The translations under genes were made by a program, and so were the position numbers. The notes under the pieces were generated by a model. The model worked only from the letters and a program-made list of their open reading frames with translations, was not told the DNA's origin and ran no database searches. A DNA stretch of 64,000 nt from Sulfitobacter dubius (GTDB taxonomy: Bacteria > Pseudomonadota > Alphaproteobacteria > Rhodobacterales > Rhodobacteraceae): the NCBI RefSeq assembly GCF_900113435.1, contig NZ_FOPG01000002.1:248001-312000 (forward strand), written 5' to 3'. This document shows, one piece after another, positions 8,639 to 17,509 of the stretch. Every line of letters begins with the position of its first letter. Within the stretch, counting starts at the first letter, position 1.

Positions 8639-9820
8639 ATGACCACGTATGAGGCGAATTTTACCAACAGCGAGTACCAGCGCCGGGTCGACCGAACGCG
8701 CAAGACCATGGCCGCGCGCAACATGGATGCGATCGTGGTCAGCGACCCGTCGAACATGTCTTGGCTGTCGGGCTATGACGGTTGGTCGTTCTATGTCTAC
8801 CAAGCGGTGATCGTGACCCATGAAGGTGAGCCCGTCTGGTGGGGCCGCGGCATGGACGCGCTTGGCGCACGACGCACCGTCTTCATGGAGGATGACTGCA
8901 TCCGCGGCTACGATGACAGCTACGTGCAGAACCCCGAAAAACACCCGATGGAAGACCTCTCGGCCCTACTGAGCGAAATGGGGTTGGAGAACGCGCGCAT
9001 CGGCGTTGAGATGGACAACTACTATTACTCCGCCCGCGCCCATGACACGCTGAAAACCAAGCTGCCCAAGGCGACCTTTATGGATGCCACGGCGCTGGTG
9101 AACTGGGAACGCGCGGTCAAATCCGAGCGCGAGATCGAATACATGGAACGCGCTGCGCGGATCGTGGAGGAAATGCACGTTCGCATCCTCGAAGTCGCCG
9201 TGCCGGGGATGCGCAAGAACGATTTGGTGGCCGAGATCTATGCCACCGGTATTCGCGGCGCGCAGGGATTCTGGGGGGATTACCCGGCCATCGTGCCCAT
9301 GGCCCCGTCTGGCATGGACGCCACCGCCCCGCATCTGACGTGGGACGACCGGCCCATGCAGCCCAACGAGGCGACGTTCTTTGAGATCGCAGGCGCGCAC
9401 CGGCGCTATCAATGCCCACAATCGCGCACGCTGTTCTTTGGCGATGTCCCGCAAAAATACCGTGACGCGGAAAGCGCCGTGCTGGATGCCATCGACGCCG
9501 GGCTCGAACAGGCCAAACCCGGCAACAAGGCCGAGGATATCGCCAATGCTTTCAACAAAACGCTCAACAAGGCGGGGTTTGAGAAGGACAGCCGCTGCGG
9601 CTATGCCATCGGCATCAGCTACCCGCCCGACTGGGGCGAGCGCACGATCTCTTTCCGCCGCGGCGACACGACGATTCTAGAGCCGGGCATGACCTTCCAC
9701 TTTATGCCCGCGCTCTGGCTTGACGACGGCGGGCTAGAGATCACCGAGCCGATCCGCATCACCGAGACCGGCCATGAATGTTTCTGCACCACACCGCGAA
9801 AGTTGTTTGTTTCCGCATGA
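8639..9820 (+). CDS. doeA: Ectoine hydrolase (M24 creatinase/prolidase fold)
   Basis: A 393-residue cytosolic member of the M24 peptidase/creatinase family, called DoeA or EutD. It has a creatinase-type N-terminal domain (MDAIVVSDPSNMSWLSGYDG) and a pita-bread C-terminal domain (about residues 160-385: KSEREIEYMERAARIVEEMH, PNEATFFEIAGAHRRYQC, GYAIGISYPPDW, LEPGMTFHFMPALW). Several usual metal-ligand positions of true aminopeptidases are replaced, as expected for an enzyme that opens the ectoine ring to N-acetyl-diaminobutyrate rather than cutting peptides. AAAGGGG precedes the start. Its stop overlaps the doeB start by four bases (ATGA), so the two are coupled. Confidence 0.92.
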   Translation: MTTYEANFTNSEYQRRVDRTRKTMAARNMDAIVVSDPSNMSWLSGYDGWSFYVYQAVIVTHEGEPVWWGRGMDALGARRTVFMEDDCIRGYDDSYVQNPEKHPMEDLSALLSEMGLENARIGVEMDNYYYSARAHDTLKTKLPKATFMDATALVNWERAVKSEREIEYMERAARIVEEMHVRILEVAVPGMRKNDLVAEIYATGIRGAQGFWGDYPAIVPMAPSGMDATAPHLTWDDRPMQPNEATFFEIAGAHRRYQCPQSRTLFFGDVPQKYRDAESAVLDAIDAGLEQAKPGNKAEDIANAFNKTLNKAGFEKDSRCGYAIGISYPPDWGERTISFRRGDTTILEPGMTFHFMPALWLDDGGLEITEPIRITETGHECFCTTPRKLFVSA

Positions 9821-10806
9821 CCAGCAATCCCATCACCCCGACCATCCCGCTCGACAAACCCGGCGCACATCACGGTTTCCTGCGCCTGCCCTACAGCCGC
9901 GATGATAGCGCCTGGGGCTCTGTCATGGTGCCGATCACCGTCATCCACGGCGGCGACGGCCCCACGGCGCTGCTGACAGGCGGCAACCACGGCGATGAAT
10001 ACGAAGGCCCGATTGCCCTGCAGGAACTGGCGGCAACGCTCGATCCGGCGCAGATCAAGGGCCGCGTCATCATCCTGCCGATGATGAACCAACCCGCCTT
10101 TGCCGCTGGCCGCCGCTGTTCGCCCATCGATGGCGGCAATATGAACCGCAGCTTTCCGGGCAGCCCCGGCGGCACGGTGACCCAGAAGATCGCGCATTAC
10201 ATCGCGACCGAACTGGTGCCGCTGGCCGATATCGTGCTGGATTACCACTCAGGCGGACGCACGCTGGATTTCCTGCCCTTCGCCGCCGCGCATATCCTGC
10301 CCGACAAGAAACAGGAGGCCGCCTGCATGGCCGCGATGGAGGCGTTCAACGCACCCTATTCGATGAAGATGCTAGAGATCGACAACCGCGGCATGTTCGA
10401 CACCGAGGTAGAGGAGCAGGGCAAGGTCTTTGTCACCACCGAGCTTGGCGGCGCGGGCACGTCGACGGCCAAGAGCGTCGCCGTCGCCCGCAAAGGCGCG
10501 CGCAATCTGTTGATCCATGCTGGAATTCTGGCTGGCGAGCCCGAGATGGCAGAGACCGTGATGCTCGACATGCCCGATGGGCGCTGCTTCACCTTTAGCG
10601 AGACGAATGCGCTGCTGGAGCCGCTGGTCGATTTGGGGGATGAAGTGACCGAAGGCCAAGCCATTGCGCGGCTCTGGCCCAGCGACCGCAGCGGTCAGCC
10701 CGCAATTACCGCCCATGCGCAGCTTGGCGGCATCCTGACCGCCCGACATGTGCCGGGGCTGGTCAAGATGGGCGATTGTATCGGCGTGGTGGCGCAGGTG
10801 GTCTGA
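9817..10806 (+). CDS. doeB: N2-acetyl-L-2,4-diaminobutyrate deacetylase
   Basis: A 329-residue zinc-dependent deacylase of the AstE/AspA (succinylglutamate desuccinylase-like M14) family, called DoeB or EutE. Zinc-site signatures are visible: GGNHGDEYEG with His58 and Glu61, the substrate-binding GGNMNRSFPG, and DYHSGG with the third ligand histidine. TTELGGAG is also present, and a C-terminal biotinyl-like beta domain (VDLGDEVTEGQAIARLW) is typical of the family. The ATG at 9817 overlaps the doeA stop; the 13-codon longer frame is unlikely. It removes acetate from the DoeA product, giving diaminobutyrate for DoeD. It is the last gene of the rightward ectoine operon and converges with the dpp operon 16 bases away. 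Confidence 0.92.
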   Translation: MTSNPITPTIPLDKPGAHHGFLRLPYSRDDSAWGSVMVPITVIHGGDGPTALLTGGNHGDEYEGPIALQELAATLDPAQIKGRVIILPMMNQPAFAAGRRCSPIDGGNMNRSFPGSPGGTVTQKIAHYIATELVPLADIVLDYHSGGRTLDFLPFAAAHILPDKKQEAACMAAMEAFNAPYSMKMLEIDNRGMFDTEVEEQGKVFVTTELGGAGTSTAKSVAVARKGARNLLIHAGILAGEPEMAETVMLDMPDGRCFTFSETNALLEPLVDLGDEVTEGQAIARLWPSDRSGQPAITAHAQLGGILTARHVPGLVKMGDCIGVVAQVV

Positions 10807-10821
10807 ACCACCTGCAACGCC

Positions 10822-11781
10822 TCATTCGTCGACGGGGAAGTAGCAGGCTGCCGGATGCGGTGCCCCCTCAAGCACGGGGCGCTCTTTCCGGCAGACGTCC
10901 TGCACCTTCCAGCAACGCGGCGCAAAGGGGCAGCCCTCGGGGATCGCCAGTGGGGAGGGCAGTTCGCCCTGCAGCTTGATCCGCTCTTTGCCGCCTTCGG
11001 GATCGGCGCGTGGGGTCGCGGACAGCAGTGCTGCCGTGTAAGGGTGGCGCGGGTTCTCAAAAACTTCGTCCTTCGGCCCCTTCTCAACCGCGCGGCCCAG
11101 ATACATGACGATCACATCATCGGCGACGTGGCGCACGACTGAAAGGTCGTGGCTGATGAAAAGATAGGCCAGCTGCATCTTTTCCTGAAGGTCCACCAAC
11201 AGGTTCAGGATCGCCGACTGGATCGACAGGTCCAAAGCCGAGACCGGCTCATCCAGCACCAGCACCTTCGGGTCCAACATCAACGCCCGCGCCACCGCGA
11301 TCCGCTGACGCTGACCGCCCGAGAACATATGCGGATAGCGGTCGTAATGCTCGGGCCGCAGGCCAACCAGACGCAGCATCTCGCGCGCCTTTTCCTCGCG
11401 CTGCTTCTTGGACATGTCCTTGCGGTTGATGACCAGCGGCTCTTGCAGGATCGTGCCGATCTGCTGGCGCGGGTTGAGCGAGCCATAGGGGTCTTGGAAC
11501 ACGATCTGCACATGCTGGCGCAGGTCGGCCCAATCTTCGGGGCGCACCTGTTTGCCATCGAGCGTGAGCGACCCGGCGGTCGGCTCTTCGATCATCGTGA
11601 CCATGCGCGCCAGCGTGGATTTGCCACAGCCGCTTTCGCCCACCACAGCCAGCGTCTTGCCGGGGTGCAGTTGGAAATCGAGGCCCGCAACGGCCTTGAG
11701 CGTCTGGGTCTTGCGCAGGAAGCCGCCACCAACCTGATAGTGACGCTCCAGCGCGTCGGCGGTCATTACGGGGGCAGTCAT
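10822..11781 (-). CDS. dppF: Peptide ABC transporter ATPase, DppF/OppF type
   Basis: A 319-residue ATP-binding subunit of a peptide/nickel ABC importer. Walker A is GESGCGKST, the Q-loop is IVFQDPYGSLNPR, the signature is SGGQRQRIAVARAL, Walker B is VLVLDEPVSALD, and the switch histidine is in FISHDLSVV. The C-terminal oligopeptide-transporter extension has the cysteine cluster CPFAPRCWKVQDVC. It is the last gene of the leftward dppA-pepQ-like-dppBCDF operon and overlaps dppD by four bases (ATGA). It drives import from the cytoplasmic side, paired with DppD. The substrate is presumably short peptides, and is not proved by sequence. Confidence 0.88.
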   Translation of the reverse strand: MTAPVMTADALERHYQVGGGFLRKTQTLKAVAGLDFQLHPGKTLAVVGESGCGKSTLARMVTMIEEPTAGSLTLDGKQVRPEDWADLRQHVQIVFQDPYGSLNPRQQIGTILQEPLVINRKDMSKKQREEKAREMLRLVGLRPEHYDRYPHMFSGGQRQRIAVARALMLDPKVLVLDEPVSALDLSIQSAILNLLVDLQEKMQLAYLFISHDLSVVRHVADDVIVMYLGRAVEKGPKDEVFENPRHPYTAALLSATPRADPEGGKERIKLQGELPSPLAIPEGCPFAPRCWKVQDVCRKERPVLEGAPHPAACYFPVDE

Positions 11782-12755
11782 GACGCGACCCTTTCATCGG
11801 TATTAAGCGGATAGAAACAACGCGCCTTGCCCAAGTCCTCGCCCAAGGGCGGCGGGTTCTCGGCGCGGCATTTGTCGTTGGCGAACTTGCAGCGCGGGGA
11901 GAAGAGGCAGCCCGCGGGCCGGTCGAACTGGCCGGGCACCACGCCGGGGATCGTCGGCAGGCGTTTCTCAGTCGCGCGTTCGGGCAGCGCATCCAAAAGC
12001 GCCGCCGTATAGGGATGGTGCGGCTCGCGGAAGAGCGGCAGCACCTGCTGCTCTTCGATCTTCTGGCCGGCATATTGCACGCTGACGCGCTCGGCGGTTT
12101 CGGCCACCACGCCCATGTCATGGGTGATCAGCACCAGCCCCATGCCGGTCTCGTCACGCAGGGAGGTCAGCAGATCGAGGATCTGCGCCTGAATGGTCAC
12201 GTCGAGCGCGGTCGTCGGCTCATCCGCGATCAGAAGCTTGGGTTTACAAGCAATCGCCATGGCGATCATCACGCGCTGGTTCATCCCGCCCGACATCTGG
12301 TGCGGGAAGACCGAGAGGCGCTTTTCCGGGTCCGGGATGCCAACCTGCTCGAACAGTTCGATGGCGCGCTTGTGCCGCTCGGCCCGGTTCAGGCCAAGGT
12401 GAAAGCGCAGGGATTCCTTGATCTGCCAGCCCACCGGAAAACAGGGGTTGAGCGAGGACATCGGCTCTTGGAAGATCATCGCCAGATCATTGCCGACAAT
12501 TTTGCGCCGGGCGCGGCGGTCCATTTTCAGCAGATCGTGACCATCGAAGGTCAGCTCATCGGCGGTCACGGTGGCGGTCCAGGGCAGCAGGCCCATCAGC
12601 GCCAGCATCGACACCGACTTGCCCGAGCCACTTTCGCCGACGATGGCGAGGATTTCGCCGGTGTCGACATCTTGGTCAACCGAGTCCACCGCGCGGAACT
12701 TGCCCGAGGCGGTGGCGAAATCGACCGAGAGGTTGCGGATACGCAGAAGAGACAT
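11778..12755 (-). CDS. dppD: Peptide ABC transporter ATPase, DppD/OppD type
   Basis: A 325-residue ATPase subunit partnered with DppF. Motifs are Walker [11 protein letters not shown]-loop [12 protein letters not shown], signature [16 protein letters not shown], Walker [15 protein letters not shown], and the H-loop ITHDMGVV. The C-terminal extension reads [23 protein letters not shown] in two parts and holds cysteines that may bind an iron-sulfur cluster or metal. The ATG at 12753-12755 is preferred over the preceding TTG because GGAG is suitably spaced. It follows dppC by three bases and overlaps dppF by four. Confidence 0.87.
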   Translation of the reverse strand: MSLLRIRNLSVDFATASGKFRAVDSVDQDVDTGEILAIVGESGSGKSVSMLALMGLLPWTATVTADELTFDGHDLLKMDRRARRKIVGNDLAMIFQEPMSSLNPCFPVGWQIKESLRFHLGLNRAERHKRAIELFEQVGIPDPEKRLSVFPHQMSGGMNQRVMIAMAIACKPKLLIADEPTTALDVTIQAQILDLLTSLRDETGMGLVLITHDMGVVAETAERVSVQYAGQKIEEQQVLPLFREPHHPYTAALLDALPERATEKRLPTIPGVVPGQFDRPAGCLFSPRCKFANDKCRAENPPPLGEDLGKARCFYPLNTDERVAS

Positions 12756-12758
12756 CAA

Positions 12759-13664
12759 TCAGCTCCGCTTTAGTTTCGGGTCAAGGGCGTCGCGCAGCCC
12801 GTCCCCCATGAGGTTGATCGCCAACACGGTGACGAGGATCGCAAGGCCGGGGAAGGTCACGACCCACCACGCCCGCAGAATGAACTCGCGCGCTTCGGCC
12901 AGCATAGTGCCCCATTCCGGGGTGGGCGGCTGCGCCCCCATGCCGAGGAAGCCAAGCGCGGCGGCATCAAGGATCGCGGTGGAAAACGACAGCGCGGCCT
13001 GCACGATGATCGGCGCAAGGCAATTCGGCAGCACGGTCACGACCATCAGCCGCAGGGTGCCAGCACCGACAACGCGGGCTGAAGTCACATAGTCTTTCTG
13101 CCGCTCCGAGAGCACGCTCGCCCGGGTCAGACGCACGTAATGCGGCTGCAACACGATGGCGATGGCGATCATCGCGTTGGTCAGCGACGGCCCAAGGATG
13201 GCCACCAGCACCAGTGCCAGCAGCAGCGACGGGAAGGCGAGAATGATGTCCATGATCCGCATGATGATCGTGTCGAGCCACTTGGGCGCGAAGCCCGAGA
13301 TCAACCCGATGATGATCCCGCCAGAGGCTGCGATGGAGACCACGACGATGCCAACGAAGAAGGAGTAGCGCGCACCGACAATAAGACGCGACAGCATATC
13401 GCGGCCGAGCGGGTCGGTGCCAAGGATATGGCTCCACGTGCCGCCGTCCTGCCAGACAGGCGGCTGCAACGTCGCGGCGCGGAACTGTTGGGTCGCGTCA
13501 TGCGGGGCGATCCACGGGCCGAACAGCGCCAGAAAGGCGAAGACGGCAAAGATCCACAGGCCAATCACGGCCCCACGGTTTTCGCGGAAATAGAACCAGA
13601 ATTCGCGCAGGCGTCCGGGGCGCGCGTGTACCATTTCGGCTTCGGCAGAGAGTGCGTCGTCCAT
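12759..13664 (-). CDS. dppC: Peptide ABC transporter permease, DppC type
   Basis: A 301-residue inner-membrane permease with an N-terminal OppC-like segment (ENRGAVIGLWIFAVFAFLAL) and five further hydrophobic helices. The family's periplasmic motif WSHILGTDPLGRDMLSRLI and the coupling (EAA-like) loop DYVTSARVVGAGTLRLMVV, then VLPNCLAPI, are present. It ends with the LGDGLRDALDPKLK signature of DppC proteins. Start and stop interlock with dppB (one base shared) and dppD, so the genes are co-translated. Confidence 0.88.
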   Translation of the reverse strand: MDDALSAEAEMVHARPGRLREFWFYFRENRGAVIGLWIFAVFAFLALFGPWIAPHDATQQFRAATLQPPVWQDGGTWSHILGTDPLGRDMLSRLIVGARYSFFVGIVVVSIAASGGIIIGLISGFAPKWLDTIIMRIMDIILAFPSLLLALVLVAILGPSLTNAMIAIAIVLQPHYVRLTRASVLSERQKDYVTSARVVGAGTLRLMVVTVLPNCLAPIIVQAALSFSTAILDAAALGFLGMGAQPPTPEWGTMLAEAREFILRAWWVVTFPGLAILVTVLAINLMGDGLRDALDPKLKRS

Positions 13665-14671
13665 TAGCGTTTCCTGATCTTGGGGTTGATGATGCCATAG
13701 AGCATGTCAACGGTGAGGTTCACGACCATGACCATGACGGCGATCAGCAGCAGGCCACCCTGCACCACCGGGTAGTCGCGGCGGAAAATGCTGTCGACCA
13801 TCCACTTGCCGATGCCCGGCCAGCTAAAGATCGTTTCGGTCAGAATGGCGCCCGCCAGCAGCGTGCCGACCGAGAGGCCGATCACGGTAATGACGGGGAT
13901 AAGTGCGTTGCGCAGTGCGTGGATGCCATTGATCCGGCCCGAGGACATGCCCTTGGCCCGCGCGGTGCGGATGTAGTCTTCGCCCAACACTTCGAGCATG
14001 GCCGAGCGGGTCTGCCGCGCGATCACCGCCAGTGGGATGGTGCCCAGCACGATCGTCGGCAGCAACAGGTGCCGCAGCGCCGAGGTAAACGCCCCGTCCT
14101 GCCCGGAGGCGATGCTGTCGATCAGCATAAAGCCCGTGGCGTTGGGGAAGTAATAAAGCAGATCAATCCGGCCCGAGACTGGCGTCCAGCCTAAATTGCC
14201 CGAGAACACGATGATCAGCAGCAACGCCCACCAGAAGATCGGCATTGAGTAACCCACGAGTGCCGTGGACATCAGCGCCCGATCAAAGAACTTGCCCCGG
14301 TTCACGGCGGCAATCACCCCCGCAGGCAGGCCCAAGGCCACTGCAAAGATCATTGCGCAGACCGACAGTTCCAGCGTGGCCGGAAAGAGCGAGAAGAACT
14401 CATCCCAAACAGGCCGTTTGGTCACGAAAGAGTTGCCCAGATCGCCCTGCAGAACGCCGGTGAAGTAGTCCCAGAACTGCACATAGATCGGGCGATCAAA
14501 CCCGAACTGCTGTTGCAGTTCCAAGTAGCGTTCTTCGGAAATGCCCCGCTCGCCCGCCATGACGACGATCGGGTCGCCCGGCAGCATGCGGATAAAGGCA
14601 AATGAAATCAGCGTGACGCCGATAAAGGTCGGGATGAAGGTCGCAAGGCGCGACAAGACATATTTCAGCAC
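13664..14671 (-). CDS. dppB: Peptide ABC transporter permease, DppB type
   Basis: A 335-residue permease with the classic DppB opening (a membrane helix RLATFIPTFIGVTLISFAFI, then MLPGDPI). The large periplasmic loop QFGFDRPIYVQFWDYFTGVL and the EAA-type coupling loop DYIRTARAKGMSSGRI, with HALRNALIPVI, are clear, and it closes with ADMLYGIINPK-like residues (VDMLYGIINPKIRKR). Translation probably starts at GTG 14669-14671, overlapping the end of the upstream peptidase gene by seven bases. With DppC it forms the membrane channel of the first peptide importer in the window. Confidence 0.88.
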   Translation of the reverse strand: MLKYVLSRLATFIPTFIGVTLISFAFIRMLPGDPIVVMAGERGISEERYLELQQQFGFDRPIYVQFWDYFTGVLQGDLGNSFVTKRPVWDEFFSLFPATLELSVCAMIFAVALGLPAGVIAAVNRGKFFDRALMSTALVGYSMPIFWWALLLIIVFSGNLGWTPVSGRIDLLYYFPNATGFMLIDSIASGQDGAFTSALRHLLLPTIVLGTIPLAVIARQTRSAMLEVLGEDYIRTARAKGMSSGRINGIHALRNALIPVITVIGLSVGTLLAGAILTETIFSWPGIGKWMVDSIFRRDYPVVQGGLLLIAVMVMVVNLTVDMLYGIINPKIRKR

Positions 14672-15774
14672 GGGAGCACCATCAGTTCCTTCGGAAAGTT
14701 GGTCAGGGATTTGTAGCCATCTTCGGTGATCAGCACGTCATCTTCGATGCGCACCCCAAAGTTGCCGATCTCATAGAGGCCGGGTTCGTTGGTGTACACC
14801 GTTCCGGCGGGTAAAGTCATATGGTTGCCACGCATGATATAAGGCGCTTCATGTACATCGCGGCCAAGGCCGTGGCCTGTCTTGGTGCGGATGCGGTCGG
14901 CATAGGGCGAGGCTTCGAGGACCGAAATCACCACATCGTCGATCTCATGCGCGGTGACACCGGCGCGGGTGGCCTCCAGCCCGGCGAGGTTGGCGCGCAG
15001 CACGGTGTCATAAACCTCGCGCCCCTCGTCGCTTACGTGGCCGAGGAAAACGGTGCGGGTGATGTCGGCGGCAAAGCCGTTCTTGCGCGCGCCGAAGTCG
15101 ATCAGCAGCGCATCGCCCGCTTTGACGTGGTAATCTTCGCGCGCTTTGGCGTGTGGACGGGCCGAGCCATCACCGGCAGCGACGATAGGGGCAAAGGACA
15201 GATCATCGGCCCCTTTGGCAAAGACCATCTGCACCAGTTTCTGCTCAATCTCTTTCTCGGTCTGCCCGAGTTTCACAGAGTCGAGCGTGGCGCGCAGGGC
15301 GCGTTCGGAGATGTTGATGGCTTCTTGCAGGGCGGCGACTTCGGCCTCGGTCTTGATCATGCGCGGGGCGGAAATTTCACGCTCGGCGTCTATGATCCGC
15401 AGGTCGGGCTGCGCTTTCTTCAGCGCGTGATGCACAAAGACGCGCATCACTTGGCCCTCGACGGCCAGCGAGGTGATGTTCAGATGCTGCGTCAGCGCGG
15501 CAAAGGCATCGTCATAGCCTGTCTGGTCGCGCCAATCGAAAACGGCACCGTCAAAGCCGACCAGATCCCAGCTGCCCAATTCAAGGTTCGGCACCAATGC
15601 GGCGGCGGGGCCGTGAGCGGGGATTACTAAAAGAAAGGGGCGCTCGTTGCTCATAAAAAGATGGTCGACGGCGCGGGTGAAATTCGGGCCGGGCACCAGC
15701 GCCACGGCGTCCACCGATAGTGCGGCGGCGATATCGGCATAGGCCGAGAGGCGATCATTCAGTGAATTGGACAT
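14665..15774 (-). CDS. M24 family Xaa-Pro dipeptidase/aminopeptidase
   Basis: A 369-residue cytosolic metallopeptidase of family M24B. Unlike the ectoine hydrolase nearby, it keeps the complete dinuclear metal site: two aspartates in LLIDFGARKNGFAADITRT, the histidine in TGHGLGRDVHEAP, and the glutamates in YTNEPGLYE and GVRIEDDVLI. An N-terminal creatinase domain of about 130 residues precedes it. It lies inside the peptide transporter operon, between dppA and dppB, and overlaps dppB. The plain reading is that imported di- or oligopeptides with proline near the N-terminus are split by this enzyme. No signal peptide is seen. Confidence 0.85.
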   Translation of the reverse strand: MSNSLNDRLSAYADIAAALSVDAVALVPGPNFTRAVDHLFMSNERPFLLVIPAHGPAAALVPNLELGSWDLVGFDGAVFDWRDQTGYDDAFAALTQHLNITSLAVEGQVMRVFVHHALKKAQPDLRIIDAEREISAPRMIKTEAEVAALQEAINISERALRATLDSVKLGQTEKEIEQKLVQMVFAKGADDLSFAPIVAAGDGSARPHAKAREDYHVKAGDALLIDFGARKNGFAADITRTVFLGHVSDEGREVYDTVLRANLAGLEATRAGVTAHEIDDVVISVLEASPYADRIRTKTGHGLGRDVHEAPYIMRGNHMTLPAGTVYTNEPGLYEIGNFGVRIEDDVLITEDGYKSLTNFPKELMVLPC

Positions 15775-15800
15775 GGGCTGGCTTTCGAGCTGGCGAAGTT

Positions 15801-15833
15801 AATAAAATGGGGACGGCATAGAATGCCGCCCCC
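15801..15833 (-). terminator. Terminator-like hairpin after dppA
   Basis: Read leftwards, GGGGGCGGCAT (15833-15823) and ATGCCGTCCCC (15819-15809) form an 11-base stem with one wobble and a three-base loop, followed by ATTTTATT. It sits between dppA and the M24 peptidase gene. As with the hairpin after uehA, it likely lets the binding protein be made in excess while some transcripts read on. Confidence 0.6.
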
Positions 15834-15852
15834 TTTGGTCAAAGCGGCAGGG

Positions 15853-17445
15853 TTACTGCTTCAGGCCAACTTGGTTGAAGATGTGGCCACCCAGCGGGTG
15901 CACGACATAGTTTTCAACTTCGGGGCGCATGGTCATGTAAACAACCGAATGCGCGATAGTGGCCCAAGGCGCTTGATCCTTGAAGATCTGCTGCGCTTCT
16001 TCGTACAGCGGCGCACGCTCTTCTTGGGTCGGCAGAACCTTGGCTTTCTGGATCAGCGCGTCGAATTCCTCGTTGCACCACTGGGCGCGGTTGGATTTCT
16101 CTACACCGTCACAGCCCAGCAGAACCGCGAGGAAGTTGTCTGGGTCACCGTTGTCACCGGTCCAACCCAGCAGCACGGCACCGTCACGGTCCTTGGACTT
16201 GGAACGCTCAAGGTACTCACCCCATTCGTAGGAGACGATTTCAACATCGACGCCAACTTTGGAGAAGTCTTCCTGCATCAGCTCAGCCATACGGCGGGCG
16301 TTGGGGTTGTAGGGACGCTGAACCGGCATCGCCCAGATCTTCATGGACAGGTCGGTCACGCCTTCTTCCTCAAGCATCGCCTTGGCGGCCTCGGGGTCAT
16401 AGTTGTCGTCTTCGATGGCGTCGTTGTAGGACCACATGGTCGGCGGGATCGGGTTCTTCGCGATTTCGCCGGAACCTTGGAATACCACGTCGATGATCGC
16501 CTGTTTGTCGATCGCCATGTTCAGCGCCTTGCGGACATTGGCGTTGTCAAAGGGCGCAACCTGCGTGTTGTAAGCCAAGTAGCCCACGTTCAGGCCTTCT
16601 TGCTCCATCACGACGATGTCTTCGGCGTCTTTCATCGCCTGAACATCGGCAGGGTTCGGATATGCCGTCACGTGGCACTCACCCGCCTGCACCTTTTGGT
16701 AGCGGACCGAAGCGTCAGGCGTGATCGCGAAGATCAGGCTTTCGACTTTGGCCGGGTCACCCCAGTATTCGTCGTTACGCAGGTAACGAATGACCGCGTC
16801 TTTCTGGTAGGCTTGGAACTGGAACGGGCCTGTACCGATGGGCGCTTGGTTCACCATCTCAGGTGTGCCAGCTTCCATCATCGCGTCGGCATATTCCTTG
16901 GACACGATCGAGGCGAAATCCATTGCCATGTTGGCGATGAAGGGCGCTTCGGGACGGGTCAGGTTGAAGGCCACGGTGTAATCGTCGACCTTTTCGATGC
17001 TCTCGATCAGGTCAGGCATGGACATGCCGCCGTAGTATTCCCATGTGCCGCCAGAGACGGTGTGATAGGGGTTTTCTTCGTTGCCCTGACGGTCAAAGCT
17101 GAAGATCACGTCGTCAGCGTTGAAATCGCGTGTCGGCGTGAACTGGTCGTTGGAGTGGAATTTCACACCCTGACGCAGCTTGAAGGTCACGGTCATGCCG
17201 TCTTCGCTGACTTCCCAGCTTTCAGCCAGCGCAGGCACGACTTCGGTCGTGCCGACTTTGAACTCGGCCAGACGGTTGTAGATCGGGTGGCTGGAGGCAT
17301 CAAAGGTGGTGCCGGCTGTGTAAAGCGCCGGGTCAAAACCCTCGGGCGAGCCTTCGGAGCAATAGACCAGCGATTGAGCCGAGGCGGCTGTGGCACCCAA
17401 TGCCGCCAGCATGGCGCCGGTGGCCAATTTCGTTGTAAAAGACAT
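15853..17445 (-). CDS. dppA: Peptide ABC transporter periplasmic binding protein, DppA type
   Basis: A 530-residue family 5 extracellular solute-binding protein. It has a Sec signal peptide (FTTKLATGAMLAALGATAA, cleavage after ASA before QSLVYC). The mature start YCSEGSPEGFDPALYTAG is typical of DppA, where it forms part of the ligand site. Later family segments include GTGPFQFQAYQKDAVIRYLRN and VGYLAYNTQVAPFDNANVRK. Length and order agree with E. coli DppA. GGAGAG lies before the ATG. It heads the operon dppA-M24 peptidase-dppBCDF, just downstream of the XRE-cupin regulator. Dipeptides are the expected ligand; heme or other peptides remain possible. Confidence 0.88.
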   Translation of the reverse strand: MSFTTKLATGAMLAALGATAASAQSLVYCSEGSPEGFDPALYTAGTTFDASSHPIYNRLAEFKVGTTEVVPALAESWEVSEDGMTVTFKLRQGVKFHSNDQFTPTRDFNADDVIFSFDRQGNEENPYHTVSGGTWEYYGGMSMPDLIESIEKVDDYTVAFNLTRPEAPFIANMAMDFASIVSKEYADAMMEAGTPEMVNQAPIGTGPFQFQAYQKDAVIRYLRNDEYWGDPAKVESLIFAITPDASVRYQKVQAGECHVTAYPNPADVQAMKDAEDIVVMEQEGLNVGYLAYNTQVAPFDNANVRKALNMAIDKQAIIDVVFQGSGEIAKNPIPPTMWSYNDAIEDDNYDPEAAKAMLEEEGVTDLSMKIWAMPVQRPYNPNARRMAELMQEDFSKVGVDVEIVSYEWGEYLERSKSKDRDGAVLLGWTGDNGDPDNFLAVLLGCDGVEKSNRAQWCNEEFDALIQKAKVLPTQEERAPLYEEAQQIFKDQAPWATIAHSVVYMTMRPEVENYVVHPLGGHIFNQVGLKQ

Positions 17446-17509
17446 AATTTTCTCTCTCCTGATTGGTTTGTTTTTTGGCAGCGGTTTGTCCGCCGCAGGT
17501 GATACGCCC

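Noticed and set aside
15823-17502. A 559-codon frame opposite dppA
   Set aside because: Shadow of the binding-protein gene; no conserved features.
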